9,508 nt of DNA from a bacterium (lineage in GTDB: Bacteria > UBP15 > UBA6099), in NCBI GenBank assembly GCA_029573925.1, contig JAKQBV010000093.1, positions 1-9,508 of the forward strand. Direction: 5' to 3'. This document shows positions 1 through 5,574 of this stretch, in pieces (within the stretch, counting starts at the first letter, position 1; each line of letters opens with the position of its first letter). The notes beneath the pieces were generated by a model. The model had not been told where the DNA came from. It saw only the letters and a program-made list of their open reading frames with translations, and did not search any database. The translations under genes and the position numbers were made by a program.

Positions 1-146
1 ACGGGGACGCTGTAGCGGTTCGTCTCGTGGGACACGACCGACTCATGGCTCGCCTTCACGCCGTAAGTCTTGCAGCATTCGGGCGGATACTGCGGAAGCG
101 AGAGAAGATGCGGCGACTCCTCGGCGAAGTATTCGCCGACAGAATA
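1..146 (-). pseudogene. IS21-family IstA transposase remnant (interior fragment)
   Basis: Reading the minus strand down from position 146 gives 48 open codons that run off the left edge of the window. A TAG stop lies immediately upstream at 147-149, and no ATG start is present. The peptide contains FAEESPHLLSLPQYPPE and ends in the segment SHETNRYSVP. This resembles the part of IstA after the integrase core, where a Phe-x-x-Glu...Leu-x-x-Leu-Pro run is followed by a beta-rich stretch with Asn-x-Tyr-Ser-Val-Pro. The catalytic DDE core, which should lie upstream (higher coordinates), is missing and is not found beyond the neighbouring RAYT gene. Homology stops within a few codons of the conserved end motif of that RAYT element. 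The fragment is therefore probably what remains of an older insertion sequence cut by the later element. The family call rests on motif memory over 48 residues only. Confidence 0.6.
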
Positions 147-149
147 CTA

Positions 150-165
150 GGGACAGTCACCTATT
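150..165 (-). repeat. RAYT element end motif AATAGGTGACTGTCCC
   Basis: On the minus strand the sequence AATAGGTGACTGTCCC spans the last codons of the RAYT gene and its stop: the TGA is inside the motif at 157-159. I recall similar GGTGACTGTCCC-like ends next to RAYT genes in other environmental bacteria. It also shares the GGGACAG core with the hairpin repeats further right. Its role as the right-hand recognition or cleavage end is inferred. Confidence 0.5.
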
Positions 166-837
166 AAAGCCATCCTTTCTGGGTCTGCCTACTGGCATAG
201 GGCGCAGGCGGCGACCGATCTTGGTTTCGAGTTTGCTTATGAATGCGTCGCTTCCCAGCGGCTTGCCGGATGATATGACTGTTTTAATCATCAACGCTGT
301 CTCAAGGTCGTCCTTTTGGATAAGATTTCTTTTCCAGCTTTCAGCGCTTGTCTCTTTTCTCCAAAGCTCGATGTCCAACAGTCCGGATGGATCGTTTTCT
401 CCGACGTGCGCGGCCGCGCTCGACCACGCATAGTTCCATGCGCGTGTCGCAAGTTTCGCTCGAACAGGATTTCTTTCTATGTATTTCATAGCTTCAAAAT
501 AATGTTGTTCATCAAGCGCGCAGGAGTAAAACCTGTTTTGCCACAGGTGACCGCTTCTGGCATGAAATCTGTTGATGTGCTGGGCGTATCTAAAATGGGT
601 TCTGCCGACTGCGGCTGCGAGAGCTTCCGCAGACAGCGGCTTCGCTATAAGATGGATGTGGTTTGTCATCAAGCAGTAGCCGAGAATCAAAAGCTGGCGC
701 TTTTTGCTCTCTTGCTTCAGAAAATCAAGATATGCGTAGCGGTCTTCATCCATGAAAAATACGTCCTGACGATTGTTTCCGCGCTGTGTGACGTGATGCG
801 GATGTCCCACCGCCACTATTCTTGCTGTTCTTGGCAT
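157..837 (-). CDS. REP-associated tyrosine transposase (RAYT, Y1_Tnp family)
   Basis: This 226-residue HUH single-strand nuclease is of the kind that cuts and rejoins hairpin-forming REP sequences, through a covalent 5'-phosphotyrosine link in characterised relatives. The N-terminal strand HHVTQRGNNR (14-23) is typical. The metal-binding HUH motif is NHIHLI (59-64, His60 and His62). The segment GHLWQNRFYS (97-106) precedes YIERNPVRA (119-127), whose Tyr119 is the likely nucleophile. The C-terminal part contains GKPLGSDAF (191-199) and a basic GRPRK (217-221), both common in this family. Length is normal and no residue appears missing, so the protein may be active. The ATG at 837 has no clear Shine-Dalgarno, and the -10 box is only a few bases upstream, so the mRNA may be leaderless. 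It lies between an IstA remnant and two hairpin repeats that may be its substrates. Confidence 0.93.
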   Translation of the reverse strand: MPRTARIVAVGHPHHVTQRGNNRQDVFFMDEDRYAYLDFLKQESKKRQLLILGYCLMTNHIHLIAKPLSAEALAAAVGRTHFRYAQHINRFHARSGHLWQNRFYSCALDEQHYFEAMKYIERNPVRAKLATRAWNYAWSSAAAHVGENDPSGLLDIELWRKETSAESWKRNLIQKDDLETALMIKTVISSGKPLGSDAFISKLETKIGRRLRPMPVGRPRKDGFNR

Positions 838-843
838 AAGGCT

Positions 844-874
844 ACTATACCATATCAGGCTGCCTTATTGTCAA
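844..874 (-). promoter_or_regulatory. Probable promoter of the RAYT gene
   Basis: On the minus strand a perfect TTGACA (869-874) is followed after 19 bases by TATAGT (844-849), which is preceded by TGG, giving an extended -10 (TGGTATAGT). The spacer is longer than the ideal 17. Only six bases separate the -10 from the ATG, so transcription would begin at or just around the start codon. Confidence 0.5.
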
Positions 875-921
875 TCGTCTATTCCTATTTGAGACGCGAA
901 AGCAGGCGTTGTGAATACGGG

Positions 922-1022
922 GAAAAGAGGGTACAGGCATCGCATAAAGCGCGCTGCCAGTCCCCCCGTTTTCGCAATGCTCACTTCTTCAACCCAAGTG
1001 AAACATTGCTGTCCGTCAATGT
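922..1022 (+). repeat. Two-hairpin REP-like repeat, copy A
   Basis: The first hairpin pairs GGGTACAGGCA (929-939) with TGCCAGTCCCC (from 955), flanked by A-runs and T-runs that extend the pairing. Its loop contains TCGCATAAAGCGCGC. A second hairpin follows: GCAATGCTCAC (974-984) can pair with GTGAAACATTGC (998-1009). The unit ends in CCGTCAATGT. Copy B, 181 bases further on, matches over about 100 bases with scattered substitutions and two single-base indels. Two imperfect hairpins in fixed order resemble a BIME-type REP module. Confidence 0.75.
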
Positions 1023-1102
1023 ATGTAAGTTTGTTATTTTGAAACTGGGAAACCATGGAAATACGGTGACAGGCAACATATTCGGGGATGGTTGCTAGGG
1101 GC

Positions 1103-1203
1103 GAAAAGAGGGTACAGGCATCGCATGAAGCGCGCTGTTAGTCCCTCCTTTTCGCAATGCTCATTTCCGCAACCCAAAGTGAAATGTTGCTGACCGTCAA
1201 TGT
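1103..1203 (+). repeat. Two-hairpin REP-like repeat, copy B
   Basis: This copy has the same order and orientation as copy A: GAAAAGAGGGTACAGGCATC, a loop with GAAGCGCGCTG, the arm GTCCCTCC, TTTTCGCAATGCTCA, then AACCCAAAGTGAAATGTTGC and CCGTCAATGT. Several differences from copy A fall in the stem arms and weaken pairing (TTAGTCCC instead of CCAGTCCC). The copy is therefore partly degraded. It ends about 47 bases beyond the 3' end of the M24 gene and could affect that transcript's end. Confidence 0.73.
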
Positions 1204-1250
1204 GATTAAATTCGTAACATCCGAGGGCTAATGTGCAACAGCATTGGGCG

Positions 1251-2351
1251 CTAAAGCTCAAGTATATCTGCGCGGGACAGGCGCGCGCCTTGGAAATCGA
1301 CTTGGAGTTCGGGCCATTCGCCGGTGCGAGTGATGAATTCGGCGCGGTCGGAAAAGGCGATTATGGTGTCTTCTGATTTTGTGCCGGTGATGGAGGGGTT
1401 CCAAGCAAAGGCAGAGTTTGGTTTGACGCGGCCGGGCGAGTCGGGGTCGGCGCAGAAGTATCTGGACTTGTAGCCGCAAGGGCCGCCCTGATGGTGAAGG
1501 AGCCATTCGCGATCGAAGCCTTCGCTGGAGTAAACGGCGGTGGCGTCGCGGAAAACGGAGGAAATCTTCGCGCCGGGGCGGGTGAGCAAGTTGAAAGCCG
1601 CATCGACGCGGCAACAGGATATATGCCTGCGGCGCAAACCATCCGAGGCCGGGCCAAAGCTGACCATGCGAGTGGCAGAGGCAACGAGTCCGGCGCGGCG
1701 CGCGCAAAGGACAAGCATAGCGGCGCGGTCGAGGGGCTTTGGAGTGGGGAGCGGATGTCTGTATGCGGGGAGCCTGTCGCCGGACGCTACGAGGACGACA
1801 ATCGGTTGAGCGTCCCGCGTCCAGCATTCGGAGGCGAGAGCGGCGGCGGCGGCGGTTTCACTCATTCCCGGCGTAAGAGACCTAGCGGCGGTTTCAAGCG
1901 CGACCCCGGCGTCCGCTCCGAGCGCCCTGAACCTTTCTATCTCGCTTTCCGTCAACTCCATCATCAGGTCGGCAAAATCGTCTCCCGCCGGGACGAAGCC
2001 GGAAGCCGGGATGTCGGTGGCAATCGGGCCGGCGCCTGCGCACATCCGCGCTATCTTCGCGTTCCTGTCTTCGGCCCATGGAATTTCGACAAGCTCCACG
2101 TCCAGTCCGGCAAGTTCTTCTTCTCTGATTCTCGCGCTCTCGATTCGGTTTGTAACGACCGCGCAACGGTCTGGAAGGAGAACGAATGAAGCGACGCCAG
2201 CTTCGGCGGCCATGTTCACGTGGCAACTGGCTCCGCAAGCGGCCCAAGCGAAGTTGTCCGACCGCGACAGGGCAAGCGCTCCCCAGCCCCGCTCCTTCAT
2301 TCTTTCTTTCATCCTGTATATCTTTATTTTGAATTCTTCAGCTTTGGTCAT
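1251..2351 (-). CDS. M24 peptidase-fold protein (Xaa-Pro peptidase-like), probably without the usual metal site
   Basis: This 366-residue protein has a creatinase-like N-terminal half (about 1-130) and a pita-bread C-terminal half. Recognisable family landmarks are ELTESEIERFRALG (132-145), TPGMSE (160-165), YRHPLPTPKPL (197-207), HHQGGPCGY (286-294), NPSITGTKSEDTI (318-330) and a final ITRTGEWP. In active aminopeptidases two Asp, one His and two Glu bind two metals. Here the strand that should carry the Asp pair reads LVLCARRAGLVASATR (213-228), and the Glu-Pro is Asn318-Pro319. Only the His286/287 region and Glu327 remain. I recall a subfamily with the same HHQGG and NP signature, so this is probably a conserved noncanonical branch and not a decayed gene. 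The substrate is unknown. I chose the ATG at 2351 because GAGGG lies 8 bases upstream. An ATG at 2366 would add five residues and has no ribosome binding site. Confidence 0.82.
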   Translation of the reverse strand: MTKAEEFKIKIYRMKERMKERGWGALALSRSDNFAWAACGASCHVNMAAEAGVASFVLLPDRCAVVTNRIESARIREEELAGLDVELVEIPWAEDRNAKIARMCAGAGPIATDIPASGFVPAGDDFADLMMELTESEIERFRALGADAGVALETAARSLTPGMSETAAAAALASECWTRDAQPIVVLVASGDRLPAYRHPLPTPKPLDRAAMLVLCARRAGLVASATRMVSFGPASDGLRRRHISCCRVDAAFNLLTRPGAKISSVFRDATAVYSSEGFDREWLLHHQGGPCGYKSRYFCADPDSPGRVKPNSAFAWNPSITGTKSEDTIIAFSDRAEFITRTGEWPELQVDFQGARLSRADILEL

Positions 2352-2402
2352 GGTTCCGGCCCTCATGGTTGTTGTTTGTCGCGATGCCGCCGCGATTCGG
2401 AT

Positions 2403-2411
2403 ATTATACCA
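2403..2411 (-). promoter_or_regulatory. Extended -10 promoter for the M24 gene
   Basis: The minus strand reads TGGTATAAT, a perfect extended -10 element, about 50 bases upstream of the ATG at 2351. No good -35 hexamer is visible 16-18 bases further upstream, which is acceptable for an extended -10. The hairpin repeat copy C begins about 40 bases upstream of it. Confidence 0.55.
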
Positions 2412-2450
2412 ATTCTTGATTGGTTTTGCTGATTGGGAGAGTCCCGCAAC

Positions 2451-2505
2451 GGAAAAGCGGGTACAGGCATCGCTGTGAGGCGCGCTGCCTGTCCCCGTTT
2501 TTCGC
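2451..2505 (+). repeat. REP-like hairpin, copy C (single hairpin)
   Basis: CGGGTACAGGCA (2458-2469) pairs with TGCCTGTCCCCG (2486-2497) over 12 positions with one mismatch. The flanking A-run and T-run extend the stem to about 17 positions with two mismatches. The loop TCGCTGTGAGGCGCGC matches those of copies A and B in part. The second hairpin of copies A and B is missing after TTTTTCGC. This is the most symmetric and probably least decayed of the three copies. Confidence 0.75.
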
Positions 2506-2571
2506 TTCTATGCGAGATATGATTATGGACGGCGGCTTACATAGTAATAATCGATTGGCGGCGTATCATCC

Positions 2572-2592
2572 GGGCGACCCGCCGGGTCGCCC
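2572..2592. repeat. Perfect GC-rich palindrome, REP-like
   Basis: The arms GGGCGACCC (2572-2580) and GGGTCGCCC (2584-2592) are exactly complementary around a three-base GCC loop, followed by CTACGG. No T-run follows, so it is not a standard intrinsic terminator. I recall near-identical palindromes scattered through genomes of several environmental bacteria, which suggests a second dispersed repeat family unrelated in sequence to copies A-C. Confidence 0.6.
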
Positions 2593-2702
2593 CTACGGCG
2601 TGTTTATGCATAATTTCGGCAACCGGGTTCTCACAAACACGAACAAGGAAATTGGGCGCATTCAGCGCGGCTATTTTGCGATAGCTAATTTTATTTAATC
2701 GC

Positions 2703-2711
2703 TGTTATAAT
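2703..2711 (+). promoter_or_regulatory. Extended -10 promoter for the phosphodiesterase operon
   Basis: TGTTATAAT is a perfect extended -10 (TGnTATAAT) located about 97 bases upstream of the ATG at 2809. No convincing -35 hexamer is visible at the usual distance. The leader of about 90 bases shows no recognised riboswitch. Confidence 0.5.
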
Positions 2712-2808
2712 GATTCGAGGCGGTGGCGATAGAAACACCGCGAAACCTGCGATGATTCGCTGGTTTAGCCGGAGAATGCGGGGCGAGAACGCCGGGGAGC
2801 GAAAGAGA

Positions 2809-3291
2809 ATGTTGATAGGTATAATATCTGACACGCACGATAATCTTGACCGTCTGAAAACGGCGCTGGAAACTCTGCGGGCGAGAGGCGTCTCCCGGCT
2901 TATTCACTGCGGAGATATCGTGTCGCCGTTTGTTGTGAAAGAGATAGCCGGGTACGGGTTCGAGGAGTGTTTCGGGGTGTTCGGCAACAACGACGGAGAG
3001 TGGCTGTTCCTGACGGAGAACTTTAAGAAGATAGGGCGAATCGCGAAGCCGCCGGCGTTCATAGAGATGGGCGGGGCGAGGTTTGCCGTGCTTCACGAGC
3101 CGATGCCGGACGACGCGATGGCGACGCTGCCAGTGGACGCTGTGTTGTTCGGGCACACGCATCAACCCGTTATTAGGAACGGCAAACCGGTTATAGTGAA
3201 TCCCGGAGAGTGTTGCGGATGGCTGACAGGCAAATCGACCATAGCCGTTTTTGACACAGAGGGAATGAAGGCGGAGCTAATCGAGTTGTAG
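2809..3291 (+). CDS. YfcE/MJ0936-family metallophosphodiesterase
   Basis: This 160-residue cytoplasmic calcineurin-type phosphoesterase has a complete two-metal site. ISDTHDN (6-12) supplies Asp8 and His10, HCGDIV (33-38) supplies Asp36, GNND (59-62) supplies the Asn, LHEP (95-98) supplies His96, and GHTHQP (115-120) supplies the last two His. The closing NPGE (131-134) is diagnostic of the YfcE/MJ0936 group. Characterised members hydrolyse artificial phosphodiesters such as bis-pNPP with Mn or Ni, and their natural substrate is uncertain. The frame stays open for 33 codons further upstream, but I chose the ATG at 2809: the protein then begins MLIGIISDTH, as in relatives, and GGGGAG (2794-2799) lies 9 bases ahead. 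The next gene starts 42 bases downstream, so the two may share a transcript. Confidence 0.93.
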   Translation: MLIGIISDTHDNLDRLKTALETLRARGVSRLIHCGDIVSPFVVKEIAGYGFEECFGVFGNNDGEWLFLTENFKKIGRIAKPPAFIEMGGARFAVLHEPMPDDAMATLPVDAVLFGHTHQPVIRNGKPVIVNPGECCGWLTGKSTIAVFDTEGMKAELIEL

Positions 3292-3333
3292 GGTCGGACG
3301 GAGCGCGGTGGCCGTCTGACTTCGGAGGCGACA

Positions 3334-4473
3334 ATGATAAACAAGATGGCAATCATAGCGGCGATAGCGGCGGCGTGGGCGTGCGCGCCTGCGGTTGCGG
3401 TTCTTCCGGACGCGCGGGGGCCGCACGCGGCAGTTGTTGCGGAGAACTCGCCGGAGACGAAAGAGAGTTTCAGGATACGGGTGGAGAACGCGGCGGGGGG
3501 AGCGGTGGAAGTAAGCGAAGACGGGGGCGGTTCGTGGACGGCTGCCGGGAAAGTCCTGCTTGCCGCCGGAACGATAAATCCGCGAGCGTACACTGCCAGC
3601 GGCTGGGCGGCTTCGGGGGCGGTGGCGGCGACCGCCGTAAACGCCATCCATATAAAAGTCAGGCAGAACGAGGACAGAGGCGCGGTGTTCAGCTTGTTGC
3701 CGAAAGATTTTTTCACGCCGCCGGCGGACTACAAATCGTTCTATTCGCGGAACAGTTCGATAATAACGAACATCCCGGCGGGAGTGGGGATTTTCGGAGG
3801 GGCCGAATCGCCGTTCATAGGCTCGCGTGTTCTAGCGTCCCGTGGAGGCGCTGAGATGCGGCCAATCGCCGAGGATTATGTTCCGGCGGAGGGAGATTCT
3901 CTGCTGATAATCGTGGAGCGGCCGGTGAAATATCCGTCGGAAATCGTCTTCGAAAACAGGTTCGGCGGGTTCATCACGGTGAAATATGCCGGAGAAAAAC
4001 CGAAATTGATCGGACAGGTGTTGAAGCCGGTTGCGGGGGTGGGAAGGTTCGAAGGCTCGTTGTACACGGGAGTGGGGAGAGTGAGGGCGAACCACACGGG
4101 GGTCGTCTGCGTTTCTACATCGCCTGTGGGAGAGATAGGCGGATTTCAGATAATCCCGGAGAACCACGCGATGAGCGCGGAGATGGAGAACGCGAGGCTG
4201 CTGACGCAGTGGATGGTGGTCGGGCCGCCGGGCGCGGAGGACCCGTCGCTTGAAGGAGTTGCTCCGCTTTTCAGGCATTTCATCAGGCCAGTGTATTTCA
4301 AGAGCGGCCCGGAAGGAAAGACGCTGGAGGAGGAGTTGGGGGCATTCATCGTGCAGGCGAGGATAGGCGGCGAGGAGTGGACGCGGATGCCGTCGGTGTC
4401 CGGGCGTGACGACAAAGCTCTGAAAGACGTCACGCACATACGCATGCTGTTCCCTGTCGAATGGGGCCGGTAA
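3334..4473 (+). CDS. Secreted protein of unknown function
   Basis: I do not recognise this 379-residue protein. Residues 1-22 form a clear Sec signal peptide: MINKM, an Ala/Ile-rich core, then a likely AVA cut site after Ala22. No second membrane segment or lipobox is evident, so it should be released or periplasmic. Residues 45-105 are Gly/Ala-rich (AGGAVEVSEDGGGSW, 54-68). Later parts are beta-rich, with VGIFGGAESPF (151-161) and GGFQIIPENHAMS (269-281). These are followed by the long segment LLTQWMVVGPPGAEDPS (289-305) and a Glu-rich stretch. The C-terminal half has the regular hydrophobic pattern of a folded domain and is not low-complexity. GGAGG (3324-3328) lies 5 bases before the ATG and fixes the start. 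It sits between a phosphodiesterase and galT, and neither neighbour suggests a role. Confidence 0.85.
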   Translation: MINKMAIIAAIAAAWACAPAVAVLPDARGPHAAVVAENSPETKESFRIRVENAAGGAVEVSEDGGGSWTAAGKVLLAAGTINPRAYTASGWAASGAVAATAVNAIHIKVRQNEDRGAVFSLLPKDFFTPPADYKSFYSRNSSIITNIPAGVGIFGGAESPFIGSRVLASRGGAEMRPIAEDYVPAEGDSLLIIVERPVKYPSEIVFENRFGGFITVKYAGEKPKLIGQVLKPVAGVGRFEGSLYTGVGRVRANHTGVVCVSTSPVGEIGGFQIIPENHAMSAEMENARLLTQWMVVGPPGAEDPSLEGVAPLFRHFIRPVYFKSGPEGKTLEEELGAFIVQARIGGEEWTRMPSVSGRDDKALKDVTHIRMLFPVEWGR

Positions 4474-4527
4474 CGGGCGCGCCGGAGAGTCCCTTTCGGG
4501 CGGGGTATACACCGGGGCGCAAATGCG

Positions 4528-4533
4528 TATAAT
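4528..4533 (+). promoter_or_regulatory. -10 element upstream of galT
   Basis: A perfect TATAAT lies about 33 bases before the galT ATG, in the 93-base gap after the secreted-protein gene. A TG lies two bases upstream (TGCGTATAAT), one base further than the ideal extended -10. No good -35 hexamer was found. It would drive galT and moaC separately from the upstream genes. Confidence 0.45.
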
Positions 4534-4566
4534 TGAGACGAGGCAAGGAAAGCGGGACGATTAAGG

Positions 4567-5574
4567 ATGTCGGAATTAAGACGCGACCCCGTGTTGGGTC
4601 GATGGGTGATAATATCCTCTGAGCGCGGCGACAGGCCGAGCGATTTCATCGCAGCGAAACCTCTTCCGAAGACGGGCTTCTGTCCTTTCTGTCCGGGTAA
4701 CGAAGACAAGACGCCGCCTGAGATAGACGCGGTGAGGGACTCGTGCACGGAGCCGAACAAGCCCGGATGGCGCGTGCGCGTGGTATCTAACAAGTACCCG
4801 GCGCTCTCCATCGAGGGCGACCTGAACAAACGGGCGCGCGGCATATACGACATCATGAACGGAATCGGCGCGCACGAAGTCTTCATAGAAACGCCGGACC
4901 ACGACAAAACAATATCCACCCTTGATCCGCAAAACATGGAACAGCTTATGTGGATGTACAGGGAAAGGATGATAGACCTTGAGAATGACGAGCGGTTCAA
5001 ATACATATTGATATTCCGGAACGCGGGGCAGTCCGCCGGGGCATCGCTGGCGCATCCGCACTCGCAGCTCATCGCCACGCCGACCGTCCCCAAAAGAATA
5101 ACCGAGGAGCTTAACGGCGCTCAGGAATACTTCAACTTCAAAGACCGCTGCGTTTTCTGCGACATGATAGACGAAGAGAGGGACTACCGGAGAAGGGTCA
5201 TCAGCGAGAACGACCGATTTATCAGTTTCGCGCCGTTCGCGTCCCGGTTTCCGTTTGAGATGTGGCTTATGCCGAAACATCACGACTCCAATTTCGCCGA
5301 CTTGGAAGACTCCGACATCGCGCCATTGGCGCAGTGTTTTCAGAAATCGCTCAAATATCTGGACAAGGCGCTGGACTTCCCGCCGTATAACTACATAATC
5401 CATACGATACCAGTGAACACCAGCCGGCAGTACACGTATCACTGGCACATAGAGATAATCCCGCGCCTGACCAACATCGCTGGTTTCGAGTGGGGGACAG
5501 GATTCTACATCAACCCGGTGCCGCCCGAACAGGCGGTAGAGATTCTGCGCTCGGCGAACGGAGACTCGCAATGA
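4567..5574 (+). CDS. galT: Galactose-1-phosphate uridylyltransferase (GalT)
   Basis: This 335-residue HIT-superfamily enzyme exchanges UMP between UDP-glucose and galactose-1-phosphate in the Leloir pathway, in the cytoplasm. The N-terminus LRRDPVLGRWVII (4-16) is typical. A first CxxC (Cys39, Cys42, in FCPFCPGNE) and His163 are candidate zinc ligands. A second CxxC (Cys195, Cys198) is characteristic of the archaeal/bacterial branch. The active-site AHPHSQ (162-167) supplies His165 as the residue uridylylated in the ping-pong reaction. The C-terminal YHWHIEIIPR (291-300) closes the second HIT-like half. Length is normal. The upstream ribosome site is weak (GGGA at nine bases). No galK or galE is in view, so a related nucleotidyl transfer such as ADP-sugar phosphorylase activity cannot be excluded. 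Its stop codon overlaps the moaC start. Confidence 0.9.
   Translation: MSELRRDPVLGRWVIISSERGDRPSDFIAAKPLPKTGFCPFCPGNEDKTPPEIDAVRDSCTEPNKPGWRVRVVSNKYPALSIEGDLNKRARGIYDIMNGIGAHEVFIETPDHDKTISTLDPQNMEQLMWMYRERMIDLENDERFKYILIFRNAGQSAGASLAHPHSQLIATPTVPKRITEELNGAQEYFNFKDRCVFCDMIDEERDYRRRVISENDRFISFAPFASRFPFEMWLMPKHHDSNFADLEDSDIAPLAQCFQKSLKYLDKALDFPPYNYIIHTIPVNTSRQYTYHWHIEIIPRLTNIAGFEWGTGFYINPVPPEQAVEILRSANGDSQ

Larger units (their letters stand above)
838..1250. other. Gene-free gap holding two hairpin repeats
   Basis: Between the RAYT start and the M24 stop there is no convincing gene. The gap holds the RAYT promoter, two related repeat units and about 80 bases of unique sequence between them. Short open frames crossing the repeats encode near-identical peptides such as ARFMRCLYPLF only because the repeats are similar. 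Confidence 0.7.
2352..2808. other. Divergent intergenic region with promoters and hairpins
   Basis: This gap separates the minus-strand M24 gene from the plus-strand phosphodiesterase. It holds two outward-facing extended -10 elements, repeat copy C and a perfect GC-rich palindrome. Open frames inside it are made of repeat sequence and show no protein family signal. Confidence 0.7.

Noticed and set aside
316..1098. Plus-strand open frame of 260 codons over the RAYT gene
   Set aside because: It is antisense to a clear HUH transposase, crosses repeat copy A, and the peptide shows no domain pattern.
922..1203. CRISPR-like array
   Set aside because: There are only two long, diverged repeats with internal hairpins, one 80-base spacer and no cas genes.
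871..1261. Two short minus-strand open frames encoding similar Cys- and Phe-rich peptides
   Set aside because: Their similarity is explained by the nucleotide repeats A and B, they have no ribosome binding site, and hairpin structure rather than codon pattern is what is shared.
1491..2189. Plus-strand open frame of 232 codons across the M24 gene
   Set aside because: It is antisense to a conserved protein, with Gly/Arg-rich composition typical of shadow frames in GC-rich DNA.
2420..2698. Plus-strand open frame of 92 codons before the phosphodiesterase
   Set aside because: It is made of repeat copy C and the GC-rich palindrome (giving GDPPGRPYG), a peptide commonly produced by such repeats when mis-translated.
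4474..4520. Possible terminator at CCCTTTCGGG after the secreted-protein gene
   Set aside because: The stem is only three base pairs and no T-run follows.
4576..5571. Long minus-strand open frame opposite galT
   Set aside because: It mirrors the whole of a gene with a complete catalytic motif set. The Arg/Val-rich peptide has no recognisable fold.
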